A DNA stretch of 64,000 nucleotides from Micromonospora coriariae (GTDB lineage Bacteria > Actinomycetota > Actinomycetes > Mycobacteriales > Micromonosporaceae): NCBI RefSeq assembly GCF_900091455.1, contig NZ_LT607412.1, forward strand, positions 6,324,001 through 6,388,000, in the 5' to 3' direction. The notes under the pieces were generated by a model. That model worked only from the letters and a program-made list of their open reading frames with translations, was not told the origin of the DNA and did no database searches. Shown here in pieces: positions 33,946 through 44,420 of this stretch (positions are counted from its first letter, which is position 1; each line of letters opens with the position of its first letter). The translations under genes were made by a program, and so were the position numbers.

Positions 33946-34188
33946 ATGACCGACCTCTACCCGCCCACCGGCGACCGGGAACTGCTCCACCAGGCGGCCG
34001 CCGCGCACACCGCCGCCATTCGCGAGACGGAGGCGTTCCTGCGCCGGCTGTCGAACGTGCCCGACCCGGCCGACGTCGCCGAGTACGCCAACCTGCTCAG
34101 CCGCGAGGAACGGACCCGCGGCGAGCGGGACGCCGCCGCCGACGCGGTCGGGCTGACCATCGGCAGCCTGGAGCCCGATCAGGCCTGA
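33946..34188 (+). CDS. Small helical hypothetical protein
   Basis: This is an 80-residue acidic, Ala/Arg-rich helical protein (REL-LHQAAAAHTAAIRETEAFLRRL) that probably forms a coiled coil. It starts 28 bp after the LysR stop and is followed by a perfect hairpin. No function is recognised. Confidence 0.6.
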   Translation: MTDLYPPTGDRELLHQAAAAHTAAIRETEAFLRRLSNVPDPADVAEYANLLSREERTRGERDAAADAVGLTIGSLEPDQA

Positions 34189-34200
34189 CCCCGCTCGACG

Positions 34201-34235
34201 CGACGGTGCCGTCCCTGCCCGGGACGGCACCGTCG
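34201..34235. terminator. Perfect 14-bp hairpin between convergent genes
   Basis: Arms 34201-34214 and 34222-34235 pair perfectly around a 7-nt loop, 13 bp after one stop and 13 bp before the stop of the convergent DUF3140 gene. It is probably a bidirectional terminator. Confidence 0.75.
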
Positions 34236-34247
34236 AGGGTGCACGTC

Positions 34248-34598
34248 TCAGCGTTCGACCAGGGGGTCGTGGCCCAGGTCGAGCAGTGAGTGCCGCCACT
34301 CGTCGTCGGCGTTGCCGCGCGGTGGCTTGGCGTCCATCAGCTCGCGGATCCGGTCGACGGCCTCCCGCATCACCTCGATGTCCTCCGGGGTGAGGTCGAC
34401 CTTGCGCTTGTTCAGCACCTTGAGGATCTCCCGGCCCGGCTGGGGCAGGTCGAGGGTCGGGTTGGACCCGAACGACTCCTCCCCGGAGCCCCGGGTCAGC
34501 AGCCAGGTGCGCAGCTGCTCCGACGGGACGTTGACCTCCGCGTGGAAGTCCTCCCAGAGCACCTCCACCTCGGGATCGATCCGAGTCTCGCGTACCAT
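34248..34598 (-). CDS. DUF3140 family protein
   Basis: This 116-residue protein matches DUF3140 (VLWEDFHAEVNVPSEQLRTWLLTRGSGEESFG, then REILKVLNKRKVDLTPEDIEVMREAV). The family may bind DNA, by its helical basic centre, and is found in stress-related neighbourhoods. It overlaps the 67-residue gene by four bases and forms the end of the Clp operon. Confidence 0.85.
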   Translation of the reverse strand: MVRETRIDPEVEVLWEDFHAEVNVPSEQLRTWLLTRGSGEESFGSNPTLDLPQPGREILKVLNKRKVDLTPEDIEVMREAVDRIRELMDAKPPRGNADDEWRHSLLDLGHDPLVER

Positions 34599-34797
34599 CA
34601 GGTCTCCTCTCCGGGCGGCGACCCGGACGTCTCCGGGTCGTCCTCGTCGGTCTTCGGATGCAGGCCCTCCGGCGGCACCCGGGTCCTCCTGGGGTTCGCG
34701 GTGGGCGCCGCCAGGATCGGGTCGGGATGGTGGTCCTCGTCCCGGGATTCCGCGGACTCTCGCGGTTCCTCGGGTTCCGGTCGTCGCGTGGCCCCGC

Positions 34798-34801
<4 letters not shown>
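34598..34801 (-). CDS. Small charged, probably disordered protein
   Basis: This 67-residue protein is made almost only of charged and turn residues (Glu, Asp, Arg, Pro), with no hydrophobic core. It overlaps the Clp ATPase gene (upstream) and the DUF3140 gene (downstream) by four bases each, so its expression is coupled to both. A disordered adaptor or substrate of the ATPase is possible. This is inferred from position only. Confidence 0.6.
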
Positions 34802-37353
<2,552 letters not shown>

Positions 37354-37493
37354 GTCTCTCCTCCGCAGTTCGGTGCGGCACGGTCGCCAGGGGCTACCCG
37401 ACGCGCGTGCCGACAAACGCCGCAGTTGGCGGCGCACCGCCGTGGTGGGAGTGGCGCCGGGCGGGCGAGCGCCGGTGGTGGCAGGCTGACGGA

Positions 37494-37886
37494 ATGGATG
37501 AGACCCCGCTGCTGATCGTGGACGGCGCCAACGTGGTGGGCTCCCGCCCGAACGGGTGGTGGCGGGACCGGGCCGCGGCTGCCGCCCTGCTGCGTGACTC
37601 GCTGGCGCCGGTGGCGTCCTCCGGCCTGCCGGCGCGGCTGGCCGCCCCGGTGGAGGTGGTGCTGGTGGTCGAGGGGGCCGCGCGGGACGTGCCCGGCATC
37701 GACGCCGTGCGGGTGGTCTCGGCCGCCGGCTCGGGTGACGACACCGTGGTCGACCTGGTCGAGGCCGCCCCGCTGCGTCGCCGGCTGGTCATCACCGCCG
37801 ACCGGGAGCTACGCGACCGGGTCGCCGCCCTGGGCGCCGAGGTGTACGGGCCACGCTGGCTACGCGACACGCCCGCGGACACCTGA
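37494..37886 (+). CDS. NYN/PIN-like nuclease-fold protein
   Basis: This 130-residue protein has the acidic pattern of NYN/PIN domains: LLIVDGANVVGSRPNGWW (first Asp, about residues 6-23), VVLVVEGA in the middle and GSGDDTVVDLVEA plus LVITADRELRDRV (last acidic cluster). These would bind the metal used to cut RNA. ATG 37494 is in frame and sits next to the GGCAGGCTGACGG stretch. It is divergent from the Clp gene and about 150 bp ahead of the FtsK-like operon. Confidence 0.8.
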   Translation: MDETPLLIVDGANVVGSRPNGWWRDRAAAAALLRDSLAPVASSGLPARLAAPVEVVLVVEGAARDVPGIDAVRVVSAAGSGDDTVVDLVEAAPLRRRLVITADRELRDRVAALGAEVYGPRWLRDTPADT

Positions 37887-38038
37887 GAGGCGCTCGCACT
37901 GGGACTCCCACAGAACGGACTCCCGGCACTTCCGGTCAACAACGGGACGGCCGGGCAGGAACACCGACAGGGCGGATGTTCTCCCGCGGACGCCGATAGG
38001 CTCTAATGGAACTCTCCCCGCCCCCAGGAGGTTCCGCC

Positions 38039-38299
38039 GTGGCGAGCGTCGCCGAGCTGAAGGCTGCCATCGATGTCGCCCTCCAACAGATCGGGGACGG
38101 GCAGACAGCCGTGCAGTCGGCCGGCGAGAAGCTGGCCGAGGCACAGCAGACCCTGGCCGGCGCGCTGGAGGGCAGCGGGCACGAGACGGTGGAGGCGGCT
38201 CAGGCGTCGCTGACACAGGCCAGCCAGGAGCTGGAGGAGTGTCTCGCCGCGACACTGGTCGCGGTGGAGCAGGCGCAGCTCTACGTCGCCACGCTGTAG
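38039..38299 (+). CDS. Small coiled-coil protein, first gene of the FtsK-like operon
   Basis: This is an 86-residue protein that is helical throughout, rich in Ala/Gln/Glu/Leu, with the length and pattern of WXG100/ESAT-6-like hairpins but without a WXG turn (a SGHETVEAA segment sits at the turn). GTG 38039 is chosen because AGGAGG lies at 38026-38031. The next gene starts 6 bp after its stop. It may be the small substrate or structural partner of the translocase encoded downstream. Confidence 0.7.
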   Translation: MASVAELKAAIDVALQQIGDGQTAVQSAGEKLAEAQQTLAGALEGSGHETVEAAQASLTQASQELEECLAATLVAVEQAQLYVATL

Positions 38300-38305
38300 G
38301 CCACC

Positions 38306-39316
38306 ATGTCCATCATCGAGGACGTCGGTGGGCAGGTCCGTGCCGCCAGCGAGGAGTTCCCGGTGGCCCTGCTCGGGCAGGCGCTGGAGAAGTTCGGCCT
38401 GGCCGCGGAGCGGCTGCGCTGGGTACGGCAGGAGTCGGCCAACCCGATGGGCGTGCCCGAGCTGTCCGCCGCCACCGAGCATGCCGAGACCGCCGGTTAC
38501 GCGCTGCGGGTGGCGCAGGAGCAGCTGTCGGCGTACCTGGCCGCGATCGGGCTGGCCGCGGACGGCGCACCGCCGCCCCGCCCGCAGCAACACGAACCCC
38601 GGCACGACGCGCCGCCGGCGGACGGGCCCGCCACCGTGGCGCCGGAGCAGGCCGAGCAGGTCCGGCTGCGCCGCTGGTGGTCGGTGCGGGTGGCGGAGCT
38701 GACCGGCGGACGCGAGGGCGCCGCCGACGAGCCCGACGAACGGCTGGACGACTCCCAGGAGCTGCTGCGCCGGGTGGTACGCGGGGTGCGCGCCGGCGAC
38801 CGGGACCGGTTGGGCACCGAGCTGCGCCGCGCCCCGGCCGACGTCGGCCTGGGGATGGCGGCGCTGGCGCCGCCGCTGCTGCGCGAGCTGGCCGGCGAGC
38901 TGCTGGGCCATCCTCCCCGCGCCGCCGACCTCGGACGGCTGCGCGGGGAGCTGGACGGCCGCGTCCGCGACCTGCTGCCCGGGCTGCCGCCGCCGGTGCT
39001 GGAGACGCTGCTGACCCGGATCTGCCGGATGCCGCCGCCGCGCGGTTCCGGCGAGCCGCCGCACGCCGCCGACTCCGCGGTGACGGCCGGCGTGGCGACC
39101 GGGCTGCTGCTCGCCCGGCTTGGCCGGGACCTGGCCACCTCCGCCGGCCCGCAGCCCGCGACCGCCGGGCAGCCGGTCGGCGCGGGACAACGCCCCGGTG
39201 GTGCGGGCCCACAGCTGCGCGATGCCGGCCGGCGGCACGCCACGGTGCCGCCGCGCGCCGCCGGCCCGTGGCGGGACGCACCGGCGCCGCAGCGACGCCG
39301 GAGCTCCGATGGCTGA
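38306..39316 (+). CDS. Helical protein of the FtsK-like operon
   Basis: This is a 336-residue protein. Residues 1-85 form a helical pair similar in style to the preceding small protein (EFPVALLGQALEKFGLAAERL, then AETAGYALRVAQEQLSAYLAAI). A Pro/His-rich linker (85-110) leads to a second helical domain (about 118-275, with LRRWWSVRVAELTGG and ELLRRVVRGVRAGDRDRL). The basic tail is disordered. No known domain is recognised. Its stop overlaps the FtsK-like start by eight bases. A substrate with a tandem helical hairpin or a scaffold is plausible. Confidence 0.68.
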   Translation: MSIIEDVGGQVRAASEEFPVALLGQALEKFGLAAERLRWVRQESANPMGVPELSAATEHAETAGYALRVAQEQLSAYLAAIGLAADGAPPPRPQQHEPRHDAPPADGPATVAPEQAEQVRLRRWWSVRVAELTGGREGAADEPDERLDDSQELLRRVVRGVRAGDRDRLGTELRRAPADVGLGMAALAPPLLRELAGELLGHPPRAADLGRLRGELDGRVRDLLPGLPPPVLETLLTRICRMPPPRGSGEPPHAADSAVTAGVATGLLLARLGRDLATSAGPQPATAGQPVGAGQRPGGAGPQLRDAGRRHATVPPRAAGPWRDAPAPQRRRSSDG

Positions 39317-41984
39317 CCGGCGTGGCCAACTGGCCGCCCGGGTCCGGGACACCCTCGCCGAGGCGCTGGGCGCCACCCGTACCCGGCTGTCCGCGGCACA
39401 GGCCGAGCTGACCGCCGCGCGCGACCGGCTGACCCGGGTGCGCCGGGCGGCCGCCGCCGTACCGGATCGGGTGGGCGGCCAGCGGGACCGCCGGCTGGCC
39501 GAGATCGACGCCCGGCACGCCGCCCGGATCGCCGAGCTGGCCCGCCACGCCGCCGACGCCGCCCGCCGGGAGGCGCCCGGCTGCGCCGGCGCCGACTGGC
39601 CGGAATGGACGGCCACGCCCTCCCGCCGGGCCGAGCCGCCCGGCGCGCTGCGTGTCGGCACGGTCCGGATCGACGACGTCGACCCGGTGCCCGCGCTGGT
39701 GCCGCTCCTCGACGCGGGGCACGTGCACCTCTCCGGGGACGACCGCGCCGGCTGCGACGCCGTGGTGGCCGCACTGCTGCTGCGGGCCGTCGGCCGCGCC
39801 GACCCGGGCGCGGTACGGCTGATCGGGTACGACCCGGAGCACCTCGGCGGCGGCCTGGCCGGGTTCGCCCCGCTGGGCACGGCGGGCCTGCTCACCTTCG
39901 TCGGCCCCGGCGGGCTGGGCCCCCTCCTGGACGACCTCGTCGAGCAGATCCGCCGGATCAACGAGACCGTGCTGGCCGGCGAGTACGGCTCGCTGCGGGA
40001 GCTGGCCGCGGCGACCGGCCGCCGCCCCGAACCGTGGCGGGTGGCGGTGCTGCTCGGCGGCGACGAGCTGAACCGGCACGAGCGCGGGCAGCTCGACCGG
40101 GTGGTACGGGCCGGCACGGCGTGCGGGGTGCACCTGGTGGTCCGTGGCGTGCCGCTGCCGGAGGACCTGACGGTGACCCGGGTGGTCGCCGAGGCGTCCG
40201 GCGCCCGGATCGGCGGTCCGTCCGGCCTGCCGGTACGGCTGGACCCGCCCCCACCGGCGGCGCTGGTCACCGAGACCTGCCGGGACGCCGCCGCCCGGGT
40301 GAACGCCGGCCCACCGCCGGCCCCGTTCGCCGACCTGCTGCCTCCGCCGGAGCTGATGTGGCGGGAGGACTCCGCCGCCGGGCTGACCGCCCCGATCGGC
40401 GAGGGCCCGCACGGCCGGCCGGTGCGTTTGACGCTGGGCGACTATCCGCCGCACGCGCTGATCGGCGGGCCGTCCGGCACCGGCAAGACGAACCTGATCT
40501 TCGCCTGGATCGGCGCGTTGGCGGCCCGCTACTCCCCCGCCGAGCTGGAGTTCTACCTGCTGGACTTCAAGGAGGGGGTGTCCTTCGCACGGTTCGCGAA
40601 GGGCCGGCGCGACCCGAGCTGGCTGCCGCACATGCGGTTGGTCGGGATCAACGTGAACACCGACCGGGAGTTCGGGCTGGCGCTGCTGCGGTTCCTCACC
40701 GAGGAGCTGCGCCGCCGGGCCGACGCGGCCAAGAAGCACGAGGTGACCAAGCTGGCCGAGCTGCGCGCGGTCGACCCGACGGGGCACTGGCCGCGGATCG
40801 TCGCGGTGGTCGACGAGTTCCAGATGCTGCTGGCCGGCCGGGACGTGGTCGCCCGGGAGGCGGCGGACCTGCTGGAGGACCTGGCCCGGCGGGGCCGGTC
40901 GCAGGGCATCCACCTGGTGCTCGCCTCGCAGGACGTGCGCGGCATCGAGGCGTTGTGGGGTCGCCCGGCGCTGGTCGCCCAGTTCGCCCTGCGCATCGCG
41001 CTGCCCAAGGCGTTGCGGATCCTGGCCGAACGCAACGACGCGGCGCAGTCGCTGCCCCGCTGGCACGCGGTGGTCAACGCAGAGTCGGGCATGGTGGAGG
41101 GCAACGAGATCGCCCGGATCCCGGCGGCCAGCGACTGGGAGACGTGGAGCGGGCTGCAGAACCGGTTGTGGCGGATGCGCCCGCCGGACGCGGCGCCGGC
41201 CCGGCTCTTCGACGGCGACGCCATCCCCCGGCTGGCGGACGCCCCGGATTTCCGGGCGCTCGCCGCTCCCGTGGACGCGACCGCGCCGCGCAGCCCGGTG
41301 GCCCTGCTCGGCGAGATCATCGACGTGCAGGCCCGCTCGGCGGCGCTGCGGCTGCCGCGAGCCCCGGGGCGCAATCTCGCGGTGCTGGGCACCCGGGTGG
41401 ACGAGGCGTGTGCGGTGCTGGACGCGGCGGCCCGGTCGCTGGCCCGCCAGCACCCGCCCGGCACGGCCCGCTTCTCCATCGCGTGCCTGGACCCCGACGC
41501 CGACCCGATGGCCCGCGCGCTCTACGACGACCTGGCCGACGACGCCGCCTGGTACGACGAGGAGACCGTCGGTGAGCTGATGGCCGAGACCGCCGACGGG
41601 CTGGCCGGCCCCGGCAGCCCGCACTACCTGCTGCTGTTCGCGGTGGACGCGGCGGCCGGGGCGCTGGCCGCGCGGGCGGGCAGCCGGACCGGCCTGGAGC
41701 AGCTGCGCCGGGTCCTGCACGACGGGCCGGAACGGCGGACCCACGTGCTGGCCTGGTGGCGGGGGGTGGCCCGGATGCGCGCCGACCTGGGCGGGCCGGC
41801 CGCCCGCACCGACCAGATCGGCGCCTGGGTGGCGCTGGACGCCCACGGCGGCGAGCTGGGGGCCTCGCTCTATCCGGGCACCGGCGGCCCGGACTGGTAT
41901 CCCCGCCCCTGGCGGGGACTCTTCTTCGACCGGGCGGTGCACCGCACCGGACAGGTGATCATCCCCTATGGACCGTCACGATGA
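39309..41984 (+). CDS. FtsK/EccC-like ATPase with N-terminal coiled coil
   Basis: This is an 891-residue protein. Residues 1-85 form a charged coiled coil. A first ATPase-like module (about 105-300) lacks a Walker A: SGDDRAGCDAV stands in its place. The central module is intact: GGPSGTGKTN at 386-395 and VVDEF with Asp502-Glu503. The third (about 660-860) again lacks the lysine (GTRVDEAC). Three tandem modules with some degenerate are characteristic of EccC of type VII secretion, but no transmembrane helices are present. It probably powers transport or assembly of the helical proteins encoded beside it. A DNA-translocase role is the alternative. Confidence 0.82.
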   Translation: MADRRGQLAARVRDTLAEALGATRTRLSAAQAELTAARDRLTRVRRAAAAVPDRVGGQRDRRLAEIDARHAARIAELARHAADAARREAPGCAGADWPEWTATPSRRAEPPGALRVGTVRIDDVDPVPALVPLLDAGHVHLSGDDRAGCDAVVAALLLRAVGRADPGAVRLIGYDPEHLGGGLAGFAPLGTAGLLTFVGPGGLGPLLDDLVEQIRRINETVLAGEYGSLRELAAATGRRPEPWRVAVLLGGDELNRHERGQLDRVVRAGTACGVHLVVRGVPLPEDLTVTRVVAEASGARIGGPSGLPVRLDPPPPAALVTETCRDAAARVNAGPPPAPFADLLPPPELMWREDSAAGLTAPIGEGPHGRPVRLTLGDYPPHALIGGPSGTGKTNLIFAWIGALAARYSPAELEFYLLDFKEGVSFARFAKGRRDPSWLPHMRLVGINVNTDREFGLALLRFLTEELRRRADAAKKHEVTKLAELRAVDPTGHWPRIVAVVDEFQMLLAGRDVVAREAADLLEDLARRGRSQGIHLVLASQDVRGIEALWGRPALVAQFALRIALPKALRILAERNDAAQSLPRWHAVVNAESGMVEGNEIARIPAASDWETWSGLQNRLWRMRPPDAAPARLFDGDAIPRLADAPDFRALAAPVDATAPRSPVALLGEIIDVQARSAALRLPRAPGRNLAVLGTRVDEACAVLDAAARSLARQHPPGTARFSIACLDPDADPMARALYDDLADDAAWYDEETVGELMAETADGLAGPGSPHYLLLFAVDAAAGALAARAGSRTGLEQLRRVLHDGPERRTHVLAWWRGVARMRADLGGPAARTDQIGAWVALDAHGGELGASLYPGTGGPDWYPRPWRGLFFDRAVHRTGQVIIPYGPSR

Positions 41985-42640
41985 ACCAACCGGTGGCCAG
42001 TGAGGCGTACGCGGCGCAGCTCCGGCGGCTGGCCGACCTGACCGCTCGGGTGCGCGAACAGCGCGCCGAGGCGCACACCTGGTACGACCGGCAGTGCGCG
42101 GCGGCCGACCGGGCAGTCGCCGACGCCACCGAGCAGGTACGGCGCGCCGAGGAGGAGCTGGTCGCGGCGCGCGAGGAGCAGGAGCGGGTGGACGCCGAGG
42201 TGGCGCACCTGTGGCAACAGCTGCGGGAGCGGCTCGGCGCCGGCCGTCTCGGTGGCCCGCCCGCCCCGGCCAACGGTGGTGCGACCGACCCGGTGCTGCT
42301 GCTCAGCCGGGCCCGGAACCTGCTGGAGCGGGCCGGGCAGCCGGGTGAGCTGCCCGGCTCGGTCAACCCGCTGCTGGCGCTCTGCGGGGTGGCCGGCACG
42401 GTGGTGGCGTACGCGCTGGGCGCCGGCGCGCGTGCGCTCGGCGTCGGGTACGGCGGCGACCTCGCGGTGGGGATGCCGGTGCTGGCGCTGGTGGTGACCC
42501 TGCTGGGGCCGCTGGTCGGCCTGGTGCCGGCGCGGGTGCTGGCGGACCGCCGGCACGCGGTGCTCGGGCCCCGGCCGATCACCGTGGTCCTCGGCGTCGG
42601 CCTGCTCACCACCGCGCTGCTGCTGGTGCTCGGCCCCTGA
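41981..42640 (+). CDS. Coiled-coil membrane protein of the FtsK-like operon
   Basis: This is a 219-residue protein. Residues 1-85 are a long coiled coil (RRLADLTARVREQRAEAHTW and ATEQVRRAEEELVAAREEQER). After a linker, three hydrophobic helices follow at about 128-150, 160-180 and 198-218. It overlaps the ATPase gene by four bases. The coiled coil could dock on the coiled-coil N-terminus of the ATPase, which has no membrane segments of its own, and thereby tether it to the membrane. That is inference from layout. Confidence 0.7.
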   Translation: MNQPVASEAYAAQLRRLADLTARVREQRAEAHTWYDRQCAAADRAVADATEQVRRAEEELVAAREEQERVDAEVAHLWQQLRERLGAGRLGGPPAPANGGATDPVLLLSRARNLLERAGQPGELPGSVNPLLALCGVAGTVVAYALGAGARALGVGYGGDLAVGMPVLALVVTLLGPLVGLVPARVLADRRHAVLGPRPITVVLGVGLLTTALLLVLGP

Positions 42641-42654
42641 CCCCATCGGGCCGA
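42630..42654. terminator. Hairpin at the convergent end of the FtsK-like operon
   Basis: The 7-bp arms (42630-42636 with 42648-42654) span the stop codon of the membrane-protein gene and lie 18 bp from the stop of the convergent JmjC gene. It could terminate both. Confidence 0.5.
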
Positions 42655-42671
42655 CCCCCGACGTGTTGCGC

Positions 42672-43946
42672 TCAGGCCGGGATCAGGACGGCCTCGCGGA
42701 GCAGCCGGCGGGCCAGGGTGACCCGGTCGGCGTCGTCGGGCAGCCCGGGCAGGTCGCCCACCCGGGTGACCGCGCCGCTGAGCAGGGCGCGGACGGCCGG
42801 CTCGCAGTCGGCGGGCAGGGTGATGGTGCGGTCGAACAGCCGCAGCGCCACCGCGTCAGTCCCGTGCGGCGCGAGCTGCCAGCGCAGGCCCGGGCGCAGG
42901 GTGAGCAGGGAGTCGGCGTCCAACGCGGCAAGCGCGCCGGCCTGGGCGAGCGGCCGGATCGGCGCCGGGCGGGCAGCCGGCCAGGCCCGCTGCCGCAGCC
43001 GCGCCGCGACGGCGCCCGGCTCGACGCGCAGCAGCCAGTCCCGCAGCGCCTCCACCGTCTCGGTCAGCTCCGGCTCGATGGCGTCCGGGTCGGCGACCTC
43101 GGTGCCGAACGGCAGGCTCGCCCGCAGCCGCTGGTCCTCGGCGGCGAGGGCGAGCAGCTCCTCGACCAGGGCGTAACGGGTCAGCGCGCGGATGCCCACG
43201 GTCAGGTGCAGCGAGCTGGCCTCCTGCGCCTGCGCGCTGTGCAGCCAGCCGCGCGGCAGGTAGAGCGCGTCGCCGGGGGCGAGTACCACGTCCAGCGCGG
43301 CGGGGCCCTGCGCGGTGGCGCCGACCTCGTCGGCGCGGCCGCCCCAGGGCTGCTTCTCCAGCGGGTCGGGCAGCACCGGCGGGTGGATCCGCCAGTGCTT
43401 GCGACCGTCGACCTGGAGCACGAACACGTCGTGGGTGTCGTAGTGGGTGGCGAAGCCCTGACTGCCGGCGGGCGTGAGGTACGCGTTGATCTGCAGTGGT
43501 TGGCTCAGCGCGATGCCCAGGTCGCGGGCGAAGTCGATCAGCGGCGGCCAGATCCGGTGCAGACCCTGCAGCACCAGGGTGGCGCCGGCGGCGTACTGCT
43601 CCAGGACCCGCTCGTCGAGCACCTGGTCGCCGATCTCCGCGCCGGCGCCGCCGCCGCCGGTCCAGCGCGCCGCCGGAACGAGCTGCCCGTCCCTGGCGAC
43701 ACGCAGGAACGGGGTACGCAGACCGCGCCGGCTGAGCAGCTCGTCGGCGTCGGCGGGGCTGAAGAGGTCGGTGAAGCCGGCCGGGTCGGGCAGCTCGGCG
43801 GCGCGGGACAGCAGCGGTGTGTGACCCCAGTGCGCGGCGGCGAACTTGGCCGGTTCGACCGAGACGCAGCGGGCCAGCGCGGCGGCGGCGTGCACGGACG
43901 GAACCGCCGGGCGACCGTGGCCGCCCGGCGGGTCGAGATGCGTCAT
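42672..43946 (-). CDS. JmjC/cupin-4 Fe(II)/2-oxoglutarate oxygenase
   Basis: This is a 424-residue oxygenase of the JmjC (cupin-4) type related to ribosomal oxygenases. The iron triad is visible: His168 and Asp170 in THYDTHDVF, and His236 in LPRGWLHSA. LQVDGRKHWRIHPP and APGDALYLPRGW are typical of the fold. A helical dimerisation part (about 260-330) and a C-terminal winged-helix-like part (340-424) follow. Such enzymes hydroxylate side chains of proteins or peptides. ATG 43946 lies 10 bp after the stop of the repeat-peptide gene on the same strand, so that peptide is its likely substrate. Confidence 0.85.
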   Translation of the reverse strand: MTHLDPPGGHGRPAVPSVHAAAALARCVSVEPAKFAAAHWGHTPLLSRAAELPDPAGFTDLFSPADADELLSRRGLRTPFLRVARDGQLVPAARWTGGGGAGAEIGDQVLDERVLEQYAAGATLVLQGLHRIWPPLIDFARDLGIALSQPLQINAYLTPAGSQGFATHYDTHDVFVLQVDGRKHWRIHPPVLPDPLEKQPWGGRADEVGATAQGPAALDVVLAPGDALYLPRGWLHSAQAQEASSLHLTVGIRALTRYALVEELLALAAEDQRLRASLPFGTEVADPDAIEPELTETVEALRDWLLRVEPGAVAARLRQRAWPAARPAPIRPLAQAGALAALDADSLLTLRPGLRWQLAPHGTDAVALRLFDRTITLPADCEPAVRALLSGAVTRVGDLPGLPDDADRVTLARRLLREAVLIPA

Positions 43947-43956
43947 GACGGTGCCG

Positions 43957-44262
43957 TCACCGCGCGCTGCCGTCGGCGCCACCGTCCTGCTGACCGGGGG
44001 TCGCACCGCCGTCGGCCGGACCCTCCGCGCCACCATCCGCGCCACCGTCCTGCTGACCGGGGGTCGCACCGCCGTCGGCGGGACCCTCCGCGCCACCATC
44101 GGCGCCACCGTCCTGGCGACCCGGAGTGGCACCGCCGTCGGCCGGACCCTCCGCGCCACCATCCGCGCCACCGTCCTGGCGACCCGGGGTCGCACCGCCG
44201 TCGGCCGGGCCCTCCAGGCCGCCGCCGCCAGTGGTCTGCATGTCGTCATCGTTGAGTGCCAT
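43957..44262 (-). CDS. Repeat peptide, possible multi-core RiPP precursor
   Basis: This is a 101-residue protein: a 15-residue N-terminus (MALNDDDMQTTGGGG), four 21-residue repeats with the core GPADGGATPG followed by (R/Q)QDGGADG, and Ala-Arg at the end. It has no hydrophobic core and cannot fold as a globular domain. Start ATG 44262 has GAGGGAG upstream. The oxygenase gene follows after 10 bp. A short leader followed by identical cores beside a modifying enzyme is the organisation of a ribosomally made, post-translationally modified peptide, with Asp, Pro or Gln as hydroxylation sites. A storage or surface repeat protein is the alternative. Confidence 0.7.
   Translation of the reverse strand: MALNDDDMQTTGGGGLEGPADGGATPGRQDGGADGGAEGPADGGATPGRQDGGADGGAEGPADGGATPGQQDGGADGGAEGPADGGATPGQQDGGADGSAR
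43981..44232 (-). repeat. Four in-frame 63-bp tandem repeats
   Basis: Units begin at 43981, 44044, 44107 and 44170, exactly 63 bp apart, and differ at few positions. The two units nearest the gene start code for Arg where the two distal units code for Gln (cgg/ccg versus cag). The exact period keeps the frame. Recombination could change the copy number between strains. Confidence 0.9.
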
Positions 44263-44420
44263 CGGTACTCCCTCGGGTGTGCCGCCCCGCCGTACGCCGG
44301 GGTTCGTCGTGCTGCGGGTGGTACCCCACGCGCGATCTTCTCTAACCCACACCGTAGACGCCGAACCGGGGCGACACGGGCTGTTCACCGGGGGGCGCGG
44401 GTCGGTGCCAGGATGGAGGG

